64,000 nucleotides of DNA from Saprospiraceae bacterium (GCA_016715405.1 JADKAE010000012.1:1-64000), one strand, 5' to 3'. Shown: positions 19,212 to 29,863, counted from the stretch's first letter. A program made the numbers and translations. The notes: a model not told the origin generated them from the letters alone.

Positions 19212-19393
19212 CGACTGTACGACTGTACGACTTTAGGAACTGGGATATATTACGTATCTTTATTCGTAAAGTCGTAAAGTCGTACAGTCGTACAGTCGTA
19301 TAGTCGTATAGTCGTATAGTCGTACAGTCGTACAGTCGTACAGTCGTACAGTCGTACAGTCGTACAGTCGTACAGTCGTACAGTCGTACAGTC
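19211..19393. repeat. Octamer tandem array (16 copies) with a short inverted arm
   Basis: The left arm at 19211-19235 (ACGACTGTACGACTGTACGA and five more bases) is complementary to the start of the right arm. The right arm at 19266-19393 is exactly 16 contiguous 8-mers: two GTAAAGTC, two GTACAGTC, three GTATAGTC, then nine GTACAGTC, followed by a decayed copy (GCAAAATC). The grouped variants suggest stepwise expansion. The array fills most of the 323-base gap between the lipoprotein phosphatase and YkuK genes; the rest (19394-19534) is AT-rich, with TAATTTTG boxes at 19456-19463 and 19508-19515 that could be -7 elements for YkuK. Confidence 0.9.
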
Positions 19394-19534
19394 GCAAAAT
19401 CGCTTCGGGAACTTTCCTGGCAGCAAAGCCGTTTACATAAGCGTTAATCCAATATTAATTTTGTAAAAAAATGAATTGGAAGTAACGCATATGGCAAAAA
19501 TGCTTGTTAATTTTGTTAAAAATCGGCTTACTGC

Positions 19535-20005
19535 ATGAATTGGAGAAGACTTAACGGACAACGCCTTGAAATGCCGCTCAAAGCAGCCGTAGAAGAGGCG
19601 ATCATCAGAGAAACAGAGCTGGGGTACAAACTCAAGGTATGTATCGGTTCAGATTCTCAGGTGCGTGGCGATATCATAGAGTTTGCCACTGTGGTGGTTT
19701 TCCTTCGGGAAAAGAAAGGAGGCTTTATGTTTATCAGCAACAGCCGCTATGAAAAAGAAATGAGCCTGCGCGAACGAATGATCGCCGAAGTGGCGCGTTC
19801 GGTAGAAGTGGCCTACTCGCTCTGCGACCTGCTCGACTCGTACGACGTAGCGCTGGAAGTTCATGCCGACATAAACACCGATCCAGCATTCCAGTCCAAC
19901 CTGGCACTAAAAGAAGCAATGGGCTATATCCTGGGGATGGGGTTTGTGTTCAAAGCAAAACCCGATGCTTTTGCCAGCTCTTCCTGTGCGGATAAGGTGG
20001 TTTGA
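19535..20005 (+). CDS. YkuK-family (DUF458) RNase H-like protein
   Basis: A 156-residue protein. The opening strand KVCIGSDSQVRG with the acidic GSDSQ motif is followed by FATVVVFLREKKGGFMFIS, then LEVHADINTDPAFQSN and a C-terminal KPDAFASSSCADKVV. These are the conserved blocks of the YkuK family, whose fold is RNase H-like with acidic metal-binding residues (SDSQ, HADIN, ADK). No substrate is established to my knowledge. The frame is intact. It is separated from the upstream gene by the 16-copy octamer array, and its stop is followed within 9 bases by a heptamer array. Confidence 0.8.
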   Translation: MNWRRLNGQRLEMPLKAAVEEAIIRETELGYKLKVCIGSDSQVRGDIIEFATVVVFLREKKGGFMFISNSRYEKEMSLRERMIAEVARSVEVAYSLCDLLDSYDVALEVHADINTDPAFQSNLALKEAMGYILGMGFVFKAKPDAFASSSCADKVV

Positions 20006-20013
20006 TAAATCCT

Positions 20014-20048
20014 CATTATTCATTCTTCATTCTTCATTCTTCATTATT
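20014..20048 (+). repeat. Heptamer tandem repeat after YkuK
   Basis: Five contiguous 7-mers: CATTATT, CATTCTT three times, CATTATT. I see no inverted partner arm nearby. It lies between the YkuK stop and the -7 box of the M16 gene. Confidence 0.8.
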
Positions 20049-20057
20049 ATTACTGTA

Positions 20058-20065
20058 TATCTTTG
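20058..20065 (+). promoter_or_regulatory. -7 promoter element (TATCTTTG) of the M16 gene
   Basis: Exact TAnnTTTG match 41 bases before the M16 start codon at 20107. The place where a -33 TTTG box should be is occupied by the heptamer repeat (CATTCTT units), so the upstream box is missing or altered. Confidence 0.45.
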
Positions 20066-20106
20066 CGCTTCCTTATCGAAAATATGAGAAAGGAGTAGTG
20101 CAAACA

Positions 20107-22164
20107 ATGAAAAAACAAGTTTTCCTTTTTAGCATACTATGCTGGTTCACTGCCTTAGGGTTGCAAGCCCAGCAGGGCGAAGCCTACCAGCCCATGCCAC
20201 CTTATCAGCGCTTCGACCTGGAAAATGGGCTGAAGGTTATCGTGATAGAAAATCCCGCTTTGCAGGAAGTATACCTGCAGCTTTTTGTCGACTTGCCGCT
20301 TATGGGCGAGCGGCAACTGGCGGGCATGGCAGAACTAACGGGCAGGTTACTCATGGCCGGCTCCAGCAATCGCAATGCCGCTCAAATAGCTGAAACGCTC
20401 GATACCACTGATGCTACGCTCTCTTCGGGACGGAATGGATTATTTGGCTCCTGTCCCCCCGACAATATCGGCACTATGTTGCAAATGATGGCCGATATGG
20501 TTATCAATCCCTCGTTTCCTGTGGCTGCTTTTGATAGCATAAGACAGACTATGATATCAGGCGTGTTATCAAGCCGGAGTGATCCAACGGCAATCGCCCC
20601 CAAGGTGGCCGCCGTATTGCGCAATGGAAGCGAACATCCTTATGGTGAGTTGATCACCCCTCAAACCCTGAACAATCTCACTGCCGCGCGCTGTTCTACT
20701 TATTATTACAATACGTTCAAGCCGGAAATGTCCTACCTGGTAGTGGCCGGAGATGTGAATACAGATCAGGTTAGGGTACTGGCCGGCCAATATTTTGAGC
20801 CATGGAAAAGAGGCTCCGGGTTGCTCGAATATTATCCCACACCAGAACCGCCCGAGCAAACGAAGGTTAGCGTAATACATAAAATTGGCATGGCGCAGGC
20901 TGTGCTACATATTTCGTCGCCAATAGTACTCAATCCGGGCTCTGCCAATCTGCCCAGGGTAAAAATGCTGAACCAGATATTGGGCGGGGAAACCGCCGGG
21001 CGGCTCCATCAAAAATTGCACGACGAGAAAAATCTTGCGTTCCGGGTTTTTTCGGAGGTGGAAGCAGATCCTCAGATTGGCAACTGGCAGCTCCAGGCTA
21101 CCATCCGCAGTAATAAGGTAGATAGCGTTTGTATTGTTGCGCTGGATGAAATCAAGCGATTGCGTACCGAAAAGATACCACAAGCAGAACTTGTAAGCGC
21201 CCGCCGGCAGTTGCTGGCCGCTTTTGAACAGGATCTGGATCGACCGGAGTCCATGATCAGGTATTATCTGGATCTGGCCCGATACAAACTCCCTGCGGAT
21301 TACGACGTAATCTATCGCAAACAACTCAATGAAGTAACAGCCGACGAATTACTGGAAACAGCTGCCGGTTGGCTGCAAACAAATCAATTGCACATATTGG
21401 CGGTGGGCAACAAAAACGAACTGGCGCCTGCGCTCAAGCCTCTGGCGCCTGATTCTACCATATATTTTTTCAATAGCTTTGGCAAACCTGAAGAAGAATT
21501 GGCCATCGCGCTGCCACAGGATGTAGACCCAGCCAGCGTAATTGATCATTACCTGATTGCTATCGGCGGCAAAGAAAAACTGGAAGCTGTTACTGACCTG
21601 AGAGTGGTCATGACCACCCACATCCAGGGAATGAGTATGCAAATCGACCTGACCCAAAAAGCTCCCGCTAAAATGAATATGCGGGTACAAATCGGTGGCA
21701 ATGTAGTCAACCAAACCATTTTCGACGGCGAAAAAGCGCAGATCAAAGTCATGGGTAAACCTCAGCCCGTAGATTCGGCCACCTTAGCGGGAATCAAAGA
21801 ACAATCCCTTTTATTTCCCGAACTGCGGTATCAACAGCGAGGCTATACTCTGCAACTGATAGGTGTAGAAATGCTTGAGGAGAAGAAGGCTTATGTGTTG
21901 GACATAACCCGGCCGGGAGGAAAAAAATTTACAGCCTATTTTGATGCGGAAACCGGACTCAAATTGCGCACTATCGCACTGCAACCAGGCCCGGCAGGCG
22001 AAATTGCCGTAGTTGACGACATATTGAGTTACAAAGAAATGGAGGGAATTAAGTTTCCGGCGCAGAAAAAATCTACCGGGTTGATGCCCGTTCCCCTGGA
22101 GATGGAATTGCTTAGCCTGGAGATCAATAAAGGCGTTGACGACTCATTCTTTAAAGTAGAATAA
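20107..22164 (+). CDS. M16-family (insulinase-like) pseudo-peptidase with C-terminal lipoprotein-sorting-like domain
   Basis: Exported protein of 685 residues. The start is ATG 20107 (MKKQVFLFSILCWFTALGLQ, signal peptide ending LQAQ); the frame is open further upstream but that part is repeat DNA. Residues about 35-470 are two M16 domains. At the place of the zinc motif HxxEH the sequence reads LAGMAELTGRLL, so metal ligands are missing and the protein should be catalytically inactive. The second half has the usual LNQILGGETAGRLHQKLHDEKNLAF. From about residue 490 (ASVIDHYLIAIGGKEKLEAV) a LolA/outer-membrane-lipoprotein-like beta domain follows. Inactive M16 proteins normally pair with an active subunit, but none is encoded beside it. 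An envelope assembly role is inference. Confidence 0.85.
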   Translation: MKKQVFLFSILCWFTALGLQAQQGEAYQPMPPYQRFDLENGLKVIVIENPALQEVYLQLFVDLPLMGERQLAGMAELTGRLLMAGSSNRNAAQIAETLDTTDATLSSGRNGLFGSCPPDNIGTMLQMMADMVINPSFPVAAFDSIRQTMISGVLSSRSDPTAIAPKVAAVLRNGSEHPYGELITPQTLNNLTAARCSTYYYNTFKPEMSYLVVAGDVNTDQVRVLAGQYFEPWKRGSGLLEYYPTPEPPEQTKVSVIHKIGMAQAVLHISSPIVLNPGSANLPRVKMLNQILGGETAGRLHQKLHDEKNLAFRVFSEVEADPQIGNWQLQATIRSNKVDSVCIVALDEIKRLRTEKIPQAELVSARRQLLAAFEQDLDRPESMIRYYLDLARYKLPADYDVIYRKQLNEVTADELLETAAGWLQTNQLHILAVGNKNELAPALKPLAPDSTIYFFNSFGKPEEELAIALPQDVDPASVIDHYLIAIGGKEKLEAVTDLRVVMTTHIQGMSMQIDLTQKAPAKMNMRVQIGGNVVNQTIFDGEKAQIKVMGKPQPVDSATLAGIKEQSLLFPELRYQQRGYTLQLIGVEMLEEKKAYVLDITRPGGKKFTAYFDAETGLKLRTIALQPGPAGEIAVVDDILSYKEMEGIKFPAQKKSTGLMPVPLEMELLSLEINKGVDDSFFKVE

Positions 22165-22225
22165 AGCGAGTCTTTTACAACTTCTTACTAAACTTGTGCA
22201 TCTTTGTAAGCGCGTAAATTAGCCT

Positions 22226-22712
22226 ATGGTTCAAATTTTTGTTACTGGCGGTACCTTCGACAAAAAATACAATTACATCAACGGCGAATTGTATTTCAAA
22301 GATACGCATTTGCCACAAATGCTCGATTTGGGCAGGTGTACACTCGATATCGATGTGAAAACACTGATGATGGTCGACAGCTTGGAAATGACCGATGCCG
22401 ACCGGGAGATCATTGTACACAATTGCCGCCGGTCGACATACGACAATATCCTCATCACCCACGGCACCGACCGTATTGTGGAAACGGCAAAGTACCTGGC
22501 AGAGGCACATATTGAGGGCAAAACAATTGTGCTAACGGGCGCTATGGTGCCTTATGCCTTCGGCACTTCTTCAGATGGTTTTTTAATTTAGGCAGCGCGC
22601 TCGCTTTTGCGCAAACACTCCCCCGGGCGTGTATGTGGTGATGAACGGCCGCTACTTCCACTGGAATAATGTGCAAAAGAACAAGAAAACAGGCTTTTTT
22701 GAAGAGCTTTGA
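22226..22712 (+). CDS. Single-domain asparaginase-like protein, two frame breaks
   Basis: Shows the N-terminal asparaginase/glutaminase domain: FVTGGTFDKKYN carries the nucleophile Thr region and LITHGTDRIVETAKYL the second T-D motif. The first frame ends at 22591. Restoring one T in the T6 run 22579-22584 and one C in the C5 run 22620-22624 continues it as SSDGFFNLGSALAFAQTLPP, then GVYVVMNGRYFHWNNVQKNK, to a stop at 22710-22712. That gives about 162 residues, half of a classic asparaginase, with the C-terminal domain absent. Bacteroidota do encode such one-domain proteins, so the shortness is probably natural. Activity on asparagine is unproven. Confidence 0.8.
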
Positions 22713-22761
22713 AGCTATATTTTGCTAATATTGCAACATCACAAGCTTATCCAATCGCATT

Positions 22762-24377
22762 ATGAAAAAGAATACACAATGGCTTGCCGGCCTCTTTTTT
22801 TGTATAAGTTTTATTTCTTCGGTGTCGGCTCAAAAGGATTTTTACGACACGAACACGATCCAGGATGTGCGCATTTCCTTTGAACAGAAGAACTGGCGTT
22901 ATATGCTGGATTCTCTGCGCTACAATGGCGATGCACTGCTAAAGGCAGGGTGGAAATCAATGGGCAACGCTTTGATGCCGCGGGAGTCCGTTATCGCGAC
23001 GGCAAAGCTTTTACGCCGGGTGGACGCCGCAACGGTTTGTTCGTATCGCTAAATTATAAGAACGATAGCCAGAACTACCAAGGGTATACCGACCTGGATC
23101 TCTCCAGTGCCCTGCGCGACCCCAGTATGGTGAGAGAAGTGCTTGGCTATGAAATTGCCCGGTATTATGTGCCTGCACCCAAAGCCAACTATGCCAAAGT
23201 AACGATCAACGGCGAGTACTACGGCCTTTTTGTCAACGTGGAGACGATCACCGACGCCTTTTTGACCCACCATTTTGGCACCTCGCAAGGCAGTTTGTTT
23301 AAAAGCGATCCCAATACGGTTGAACAGGCGCCCGACGGCTGCAAAGCCAAGGCTTATGCTTCGCTGCAGTACGACAAAGACCCCGCTTGTTTTAAGTTTC
23401 ATTTCAAAGGCTCGGACAATGCCGATTGGCGCGAATTAGTTGAATTATCCCGCGTACTTGATGAGTCGCCTGAGGAGATCGACCGCGTGTTGGACGTAGA
23501 CCGCACGTTGTGGATGCTGGCATTCAATAACTTACTTGTTAATCTGAGTAGCTATAATGGGCAATATAGCCCCCATTATTACTTATACAACGATGGCAAA
23601 GGCAGGTTTGTACCGATTATTTTTGACCTCAACCTTGCTATTGGGAGTTTTAAAAATACAGGCGCCGGGTCTGACCTTAGCACAAATGAACTGCTCGAAC
23701 TACCCGTGCTGCTCCATGCCGATGATGTGACCAAACCCTTGATCAGCGTGCTGTTAGCCAATGAATTACACAGAAAGCAGTACTTGTCTCACATGCGCAC
23801 GATTATAGCTGAATTTTTTCATAACGGACGTTTTGAAAAGAGAGCCAGGGAATTGCAAAGCCTGATCAGCGACGCATTTTCAAAAGATAGCAACCGCTAT
23901 TACCCCGTGGAGGATTTTAATCGCAGCCTGCTGGAAACCATCGGTACGCGCAGCAATATTCCGGGTATTCTTGATTTTATGCAAAAAAGGTTGGCCTATC
24001 TCGAACAGGATGAATCCTTTAAAGTAGTCCCACCCGCTATCACAGACGTGAACGTAACCCACCGCGAACGTTTTTCTACCCAACTGGTCACCGATTTCAA
24101 AATTCAGGCGAAAGTGGAGAAATACGCTAAAAACGTACGCATCTTTTACCGTTTTGAAAGCAGTCAGGACTTTGCCGAGTCGCCTATGCATGACGATAGC
24201 CGGCATAATGACCAGGAAGCCAACGATGGCATCTACGGCATAGTAATACAACCCGCACCGGGTTCTACCCGTATCGAATATTACATCATGGCCGAAAACG
24301 CGAAAGCAGTAAATTACGATCCATTGCGTTATACTTATGACCGGCATAGCGCAACTTTGTCAGAAATAAACCAATAA
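22762..24377 (+). CDS. Secreted CotH-family protein, probable pseudokinase paralogue, frameshifted
   Basis: Exported protein (signal peptide MKKNTQWLAGLFFCISFISS ending SVSAQ). A frame break at the G3 run 22948-22950 splits the first 60 residues from the rest; one more G gives AGVEINGQRFDAAGVRYRDG. The CotH fold is recognisable in LDLSSALRDPSMVREVLGYE, NYAKVTINGEYYGLFVNVE and PIIFDLNLAIGSF. Compared with the next gene, the KGSSSF loop is replaced by RDGKAF, and NLDSY..N by NLSSY..H, removing the Asp I would expect to be catalytic in CotH kinases. A C-terminal beta domain follows (ITDVNVTHRERFSTQLVTDF). Tandem paralogue of the gene at 24439, 61 bases apart. Confidence 0.85.
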
Positions 24378-24438
24378 AAGTACACCGGCATCCTGTCCGT
24401 AAGGACGCCGTCATCATAACGCTGTCAATCAATTGACC

Positions 24439-26117
24439 ATGAGGAAAATAGTATTTATTTTCACCTGCTTGCTGCTCATTGCACAAGTGGCGGTGGCCCA
24501 GAATAAACCCAAGGCTAAAACACCTGCAAAGCCAAAAACTACGGTGAAAGCCCCGGCAAAAGCCCCGGCGCAAACTGCGAATACCAATCAGGATTTGTAC
24601 AAACTCGATAATATCCTCGAAGTAAAGATCACTTTCAAAGAGAGCAACTGGGATTCACTGCTCAATTCGTTTAAACAAGAAGGCTATGAGGAAAAACGTT
24701 TGGTTGGCGATGTGACGGTCAACGGCGTGAATTACGCCAAAGTCGGCATTCGCTATAAAGGCAGCAGCTCCTTTTTTAATGTAGCCAGAATTGGCGCCTC
24801 TAAGCTTCCGCTTAATGTGAAAGTGGACCATATTAATAAAAAACAAATCCTCCCGGGCGGGTTTACTACGCTCAAACTTTCTAACGTATTTCGCGATCCA
24901 AGTTTTCTACGCGAAGTGATGGCTTATGAAATTGCCCGCAAATATATGCCCTCGCCAAGGGCTAATTTTGCAAAAGTATACGTCAATAACGAGTACCTGG
25001 GGCTCTACAACTGTACGGAATCCGTGGACGAAAAATTTCTAAAGACCCATTTCGGTAGCAATACCGGGCCCTTGATTAAATGCGACCCAGATTATAACGG
25101 TAAAAAGATTGAAACCTGCCCGCCTACCGATAAAGCTTCACTCGTCTATTTTGGAGAGGATTCGCTTTGCTATATGAACCTGTACGAACTGGAAAAAGGT
25201 ACTTACTGGAAAGACCTGATCAGTCTCATTCACGTGATTAATAAGGCGCCCCAGCAACTCGATTCGATTTTGACGTGGACCAGGCACTCTGGATGATCGC
25301 TTTCAATAATGTGCTGGTGAATCTCGATAGTTATATCGGCAGGTTGAGCCATAATTACTACCTGTACCGCGATACCTTTGGTATTTATCACCCCGTTATT
25401 TGGGACATGAATATGTGCTTCGGCGGTTTTCGATATCCCGACGACGGGCCGGCACTTTCAACTGATAAGATGCAGCAACTCAGCCCTATGCTGCATTATG
25501 ATAATGAACGCAAGCCATTGATTAAGCGACTGTTGTCAAATCCGCTTTACCGGAAGATATACCTGGCCCACGTGCGCACGATTATTGCCGAAAATTTCTC
25601 TAACGGTCTGTATATTGAACGGGCGGAAGCTATCCAAAAGCTCATTAAACCGCTGGTTGAGAAAGATGCGAATAAGCTGTATGCCACCGAAAGTTTTGGA
25701 CAAAATCTATACCAGACGGTCAAAGTGGACAATTCCAGCGTGGTGGGTATTGTCGAATTGATGAGCGAACGCGTCAATTACCTGCTCAACCACCCTGCAC
25801 TGAAAGGTACTCCCCCGGCTATCTCTAATGTACAACATGCCGTGCAGCCGAATGGCGCTTTTATTTCAGCTAAAGTGGCCGGCGCTAAGCAGGTATGGTT
25901 GTTTTATCGAAATGCCAGGTTCGAACCATTTCAACGCATCCAAATGACTTCCGACAGTCCGCGCGAAGGTGATGCAGATGCAGAAATAGGCCTTGCCAAC
26001 TGGAGCGCTACGGTGCAAAAGTCTAAAAACCTGCAATACTACCTGGTGGCAGAAGGCGAAAAACACGCCTCGCTCTCGCCGGAAAGAGCCGCTAAAGAAT
26101 TTCACCAGATTAAATAG
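24439..26117 (+). CDS. Secreted CotH-family kinase-like protein, frameshifted
   Basis: Second of two tandem CotH genes. The signal peptide (MRKIVFIFTCLLLIAQVAVA) is followed by a Lys/Ala/Pro-rich linker (residues about 24-50). The core keeps the canonical sites: GIRYKGSSSF, TTLKLSNVFRDPSFLREVMA, ANFAKVYVNNEYLGLYNCTE, NVLVNLDSYIGRLSHNYYLY and PVIWDMNMCFGGF. CotH proteins are atypical kinases known from spore coats; here the target is unknown and probably extracytoplasmic. The frame breaks in the T4 run 25268-25271, repaired by one T to LDSIFDVDQALWMIAFN. About 559 residues. The stop is 5 bases before sbcD, which may be co-transcribed. Confidence 0.87.
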
Positions 26118-26122
26118 CCGGG

Positions 26123-27347
26123 ATGCGTATCCTGCATACTTCCGATTGGCACCTCGGCCAGAAATTGCTCAACTTCGACAGAGAGGAGGAGCATGCCCTG
26201 TCCCTGGACTGGCTCGCCAACGAAGTGCGGGATAAACAAATAGATATTTTACTCGTCTCCTGCGATATTTTTGATATTGGTAACCCGCCTAATTGGGCCC
26301 GCAAGCGATATTACAGTTTTTTGGCGCAGCTCATCGGCTCGCCTTGCCGGCATGTAGTGATTACCGCCGGCAACCACGACTCGCCGCCCATGCTCGACGC
26401 GCCCCGCGAATTGCTGGAGGCCTTGCATATTCATGTGGTAAGCGCCGCACCCGAAAACCTGGCCGACGAGTTGCTTATCCTGAACGGCCCCGATGGCCTG
26501 CCTGAAGCCGTGATAGCAGCCGTGCCTTTCCTGCGCGACCGCGACCTGCGGCTCAGCGAAGCCGGCGAAAGCGGCTACGACCGGATCGCCGCGGTGAGCG
26601 AGGGTATGAAAGCCCATTTTGACGCGGTGGCCGCCTTGGCCGCTCCCTACCGCCACCTCGATATCCCATTTGTCGCTATGGGGCATATGTACGCCAGCGG
26701 CGCTAAGGCCTCCGACCCGCAAAACAATATCTATATAGGCAATGTGGAAAATATGGCCGCCGAAGATTTTTCCGGGCTTTTTGACTATGTGGCCCTGGGC
26801 CACCTGCATCGCGCCCAACAGGTGGGGCGTAAGCGGCATGTGTATTACTCAGGTTCGCTTATTCCACTGAGTTTTAACGAGATGGCCGACGATAAAAGCT
26901 TTTATATTATCGAAACCGAAGGTCGAGCTATAAAATCTGTACAAGCTGTACCGGCACCCACTTTCCGCAGGCTAAAAACTATTGAAGGGAATATCGAAGA
27001 GGTGAAGGATGCCCTGACTGCTTTTCAAGCCAAAAAAGAGATGGACTAAGGCCCTGGGTAGAATTGGTAGTGCATACAGATAAGATAATCCCCAACTAGA
27101 CTTGCAACTTCACGCTTTTGCAAAGGATATGCCGCTCGATATCCTGAAGATTAAGCTGTACCGGCAATATCAGTCCCTCGATGCACAGTTAGCAGACGAT
27201 CAGACCGACCTCAGCGAGATGGAGGTGTTGGAAGTCTTCCAGCGCAAATGCGAAAGCTACGGCGCTCCTCCCGAAGAATTAGAGGAGCTGACCAAGACTT
27301 TCCAGGAATTACAAACCTGGATGTTGGACCGGGCCCAATCCGGCTAG
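26123..27347 (+). CDS. sbcD: Exonuclease SbcCD subunit D, two frame breaks near the C-terminus
   Basis: Mre11-type calcineurin-fold nuclease of the SbcCD complex, which trims hairpins and blocked DNA ends. The five phosphoesterase motifs are visible: HTSDWHLGQ, VSCDIFDIGN (Cys in the usual SGD place), TAGNHDSPP, AMGHMYASG and ALGHLHRAQQ. The first frame ends at 27049 (AKKEMD); two more indels (about 27046, and the C4 run 27090-27093) lead into PWVELVVHTDKIIP and then DLQLHAFAKDMPLDILKIKL, the dimerisation/capping domain. About 408 residues when joined. sbcC is not next to it. The stop shares CTAG (27344-27347) with the TonB receptor stop on the other strand. Confidence 0.92.
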
Positions 27348-29632
27348 AATTTAAATGTAAGCCCCACACTGGGCAAAATAGGCAGTTGGTTAACCCGTTT
27401 ATTGCTGATGCGGTCTACATAAAAGATGTTTTCCCTGTTGTACACGTTGGTCACGCTTAACACGGCTTCCAGACTCGAGTTTTTGCTGAATTCTACGGTG
27501 CGCTTCAAAGAGGCGTCCAGACGGTGGTAATACGACAGTCGGCCGTCGTTGCGCTTGGCAGATAAAATAGTGCCCAGGTCGTAATTGCCGGTGAGGATGT
27601 CGGTCAGCAGCAAATCGTCGAAATTGTTGTTTTGGTAAAAACCTTGCGTACGCGTGAAAGGGAAACCCGAACCCATATTCCAGCGCAGGCTGAATTCCCA
27701 AGCCTGCTTTTTTCCGAAAGAATAGGTGCCGAGCATATTGACGTTGTGCCTGCGGTCAAAAACCGTCGGGTAGACCTGCTCACCGTCGTCGCGGTTTACG
27801 TAAGTCAGCGAGTAGGTAGCCCACAGGTACAGGTTTTGAATTCGTATTTGGCCGACAAGTCGATGCCGTAGGCCTCGCCGGTTTCTGTGACAAAGTCGGG
27901 ATCCTGGTTGCTGAGCTTATTGAGGTTGATGTTGATAAGCTGCGTGAATCCTTTATAATAGGGTTCAACATTGAGCTGTATCTTTTTGGTAAGATCTATT
28001 TCGAGGCCTCCGATGGCGTGGAACGATTTCTGGAGGCGGTTTTTTGTCGGTGTGTTAGAGCCGGGTTTGTAAAGTGTCTCTTCGGGACCGGCGAGGAATC
28101 CTACGAAAAAGTTGACGATGTCGAATTCGTTTACCGAGCTGATGAGGTTCTGAGAGTACACGCCGCCTGCCGCTTTAAATCGGAGGAAGTCGGTGATGTT
28201 GTATTTCAAGCCAAAACGCGGTTCAAACGACATAGCGGCCTGGGAGGCGTAGTAATGCGCCCGGAAGCCGGGTTCGACGATCAGGTTGCCTACTTTGAGT
28301 TTGTATTTGGCATAACCGGCCAGCTCGGTGGTGAAGTCGCGCTGGCTGTAATTGATATCAACGGGGTTGACAAACGAGAAGTCTGTGTTGAAGCCGGTGA
28401 ATTCAAAACCGTAGTTGACCTGGTTTTTGTTGCCGAAATAGGTGAAGTTAAGGATGGCGGAATAACTGGTGATACCGCTGCGACGGGGCCTGTTGTCCGA
28501 TTCGTCCAGCATGATGTCGTATTTGGAGTAGGCCACCGAGCCGTCCATCACCACATTGGAGGAAGGAGGTACCAGGGTAAAACTGGCGCCGCCGCCCGTG
28601 GTCGTCCAGTTGAGTTCGGCCAATCCTACAAAATCGAATCGGTCGGTGAAGTTAAAACCAAACAGGTTTAATTTGCTGCCATTGCCGCCGAGGATGGATA
28701 CCTTGCCGTAAATATCGGTGAAGCTATAAGGCAGTACTACGTCGTCGGCAATATCGGAAAAGCTGGTATCACCTGCAGCGAAAGAGAAAAACGAGGTGTC
28801 GGCAGCGTATTTATAGAGGTATTGAGAGGTTTGATCCAGATAAGAGTGTTTGGCTGTCACCAGGTAAGATATACTACTGCCCGTTTCCTCCGATATTTTT
28901 TTGATGGGGCCTTCCAGCAACGTTTTTACCTGGAAAGGACTGGCGGAGACCAGGCCCGCAAAGCGTTTTTTATTGCCTTCGCGGGTTTTGATATCCACTA
29001 CCGCCGAAATGCGACCGCCGTATTCGGCATTGAAGCCGCCGGTGAGCACGTCCACGCTGCGGATGGTCTCTGTTTCAAAAACCGAGAAAAAGCCGATACT
29101 GTGGAAAGGGTTGTAAATGGTCATACCGTCGAGCAGGATTCGGTTCTGAACCGGCGAGCCGCCGCGGATGTAGAGCTGTCCGCCCTGGTCGCCCGACACG
29201 ATAATGCCCGGCAAAACGGGCAGGTACTGGGCAATATCCGCTTCGCCGCCGGTGGCCGGCAGCGCCCTGATCTGCTTGGGCGATACGGTGAGCTTAGAGA
29301 CCTGTACGTCGGAGCGCGCCTGCTCGCGCTGGGCGGATACGTCGACGGTGCTCAGTTCTATACTATTGGGCGATATACTGATGCGTTGATAGACGATGCC
29401 GCCGGCTTTGAGGCTTACGTTTATGGCCACGCTGTCGTAGCCGATATACGAAGCCACCATCGTATAATTACCCACGGGTATGCTGCCGAGGCTGAAAAAG
29501 CCAAACAGTGGCTGCAATGATGGGTTCACCGGTTTCTTTATCGTAAACGTTACCGCGAATAATACCCGTTTGGGCCGATGCCGTTCCTGCAAGCAGAAGA
29601 GAGGCTACAAATAGTAAAGCTGTTTTTTTCAT
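27344..29632 (-). CDS. TonB-dependent outer-membrane receptor, frame breaks and a small internal deletion
   Basis: Energised outer-membrane transporter. The start is the ATG ending at 29632 with signal peptide MKKTALLFVASLLLAGTASA. A CarboxypepD_reg-like domain begins RGNVYDKETGEPIIAATV and should run about 75 residues. Near 29515-29525 it jumps frame to GFFSLGSIPVGNYTMVASYI, omitting about 13 expected residues. The plug follows (LPVLPGIIVSGDQGGQLYIRGGSPVQNRILLDGMTIYNPFHSIG), then a barrel ending in an aromatic C-terminus (LPSVGLTFKF). A second break in the T4 run 27834-27837 splits off the last 160 residues; one base restores KYEFKNLYLWATYSL. No SusD partner is adjacent, so the substrate cannot be named. 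Confidence 0.88.
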
Positions 29633-29773
29633 GCGAATCGGGCGTTTTGCCGAAGTAAATTTTTCGGCGTTCCAGGCCGTGTGTTTCAAAGCGCTGCAAA
29701 AATACGCTTGTTTTTACCTTTTGCAAGGCTTTCTTTTGTCTTAGTTTTAACAAAACGCGGTTCAATATCGGTT

Positions 29774-29836
29774 TTCGGGATTCGGATTGCTGATTTATCA
29801 GGGAACAATCCGAAATCCGAATTTTCGAAATCCGAA
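29774..29836. repeat. Short TTCGGATTG/CAATCCGAA inverted repeat before smc
   Basis: TTCGGATTG (29781-29789) pairs with CAATCCGAA (29806-29814), and further copies of the AAATCCGAA unit lie at 29813-29821 and 29828-29836. It occupies the gap between the divergent TonB receptor and smc genes. A TACTTTTG box at 29850-29857 just before the smc ATG could be its -7 element. Confidence 0.55.
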
Positions 29837-29863
29837 ATTGAATTTTTCTTACTTTTGCGGGCT

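Noticed and set aside
19266..19393. Possible CRISPR array
   Set aside because: The repeats are 8 bases and contiguous, with no spacers and no cas genes.
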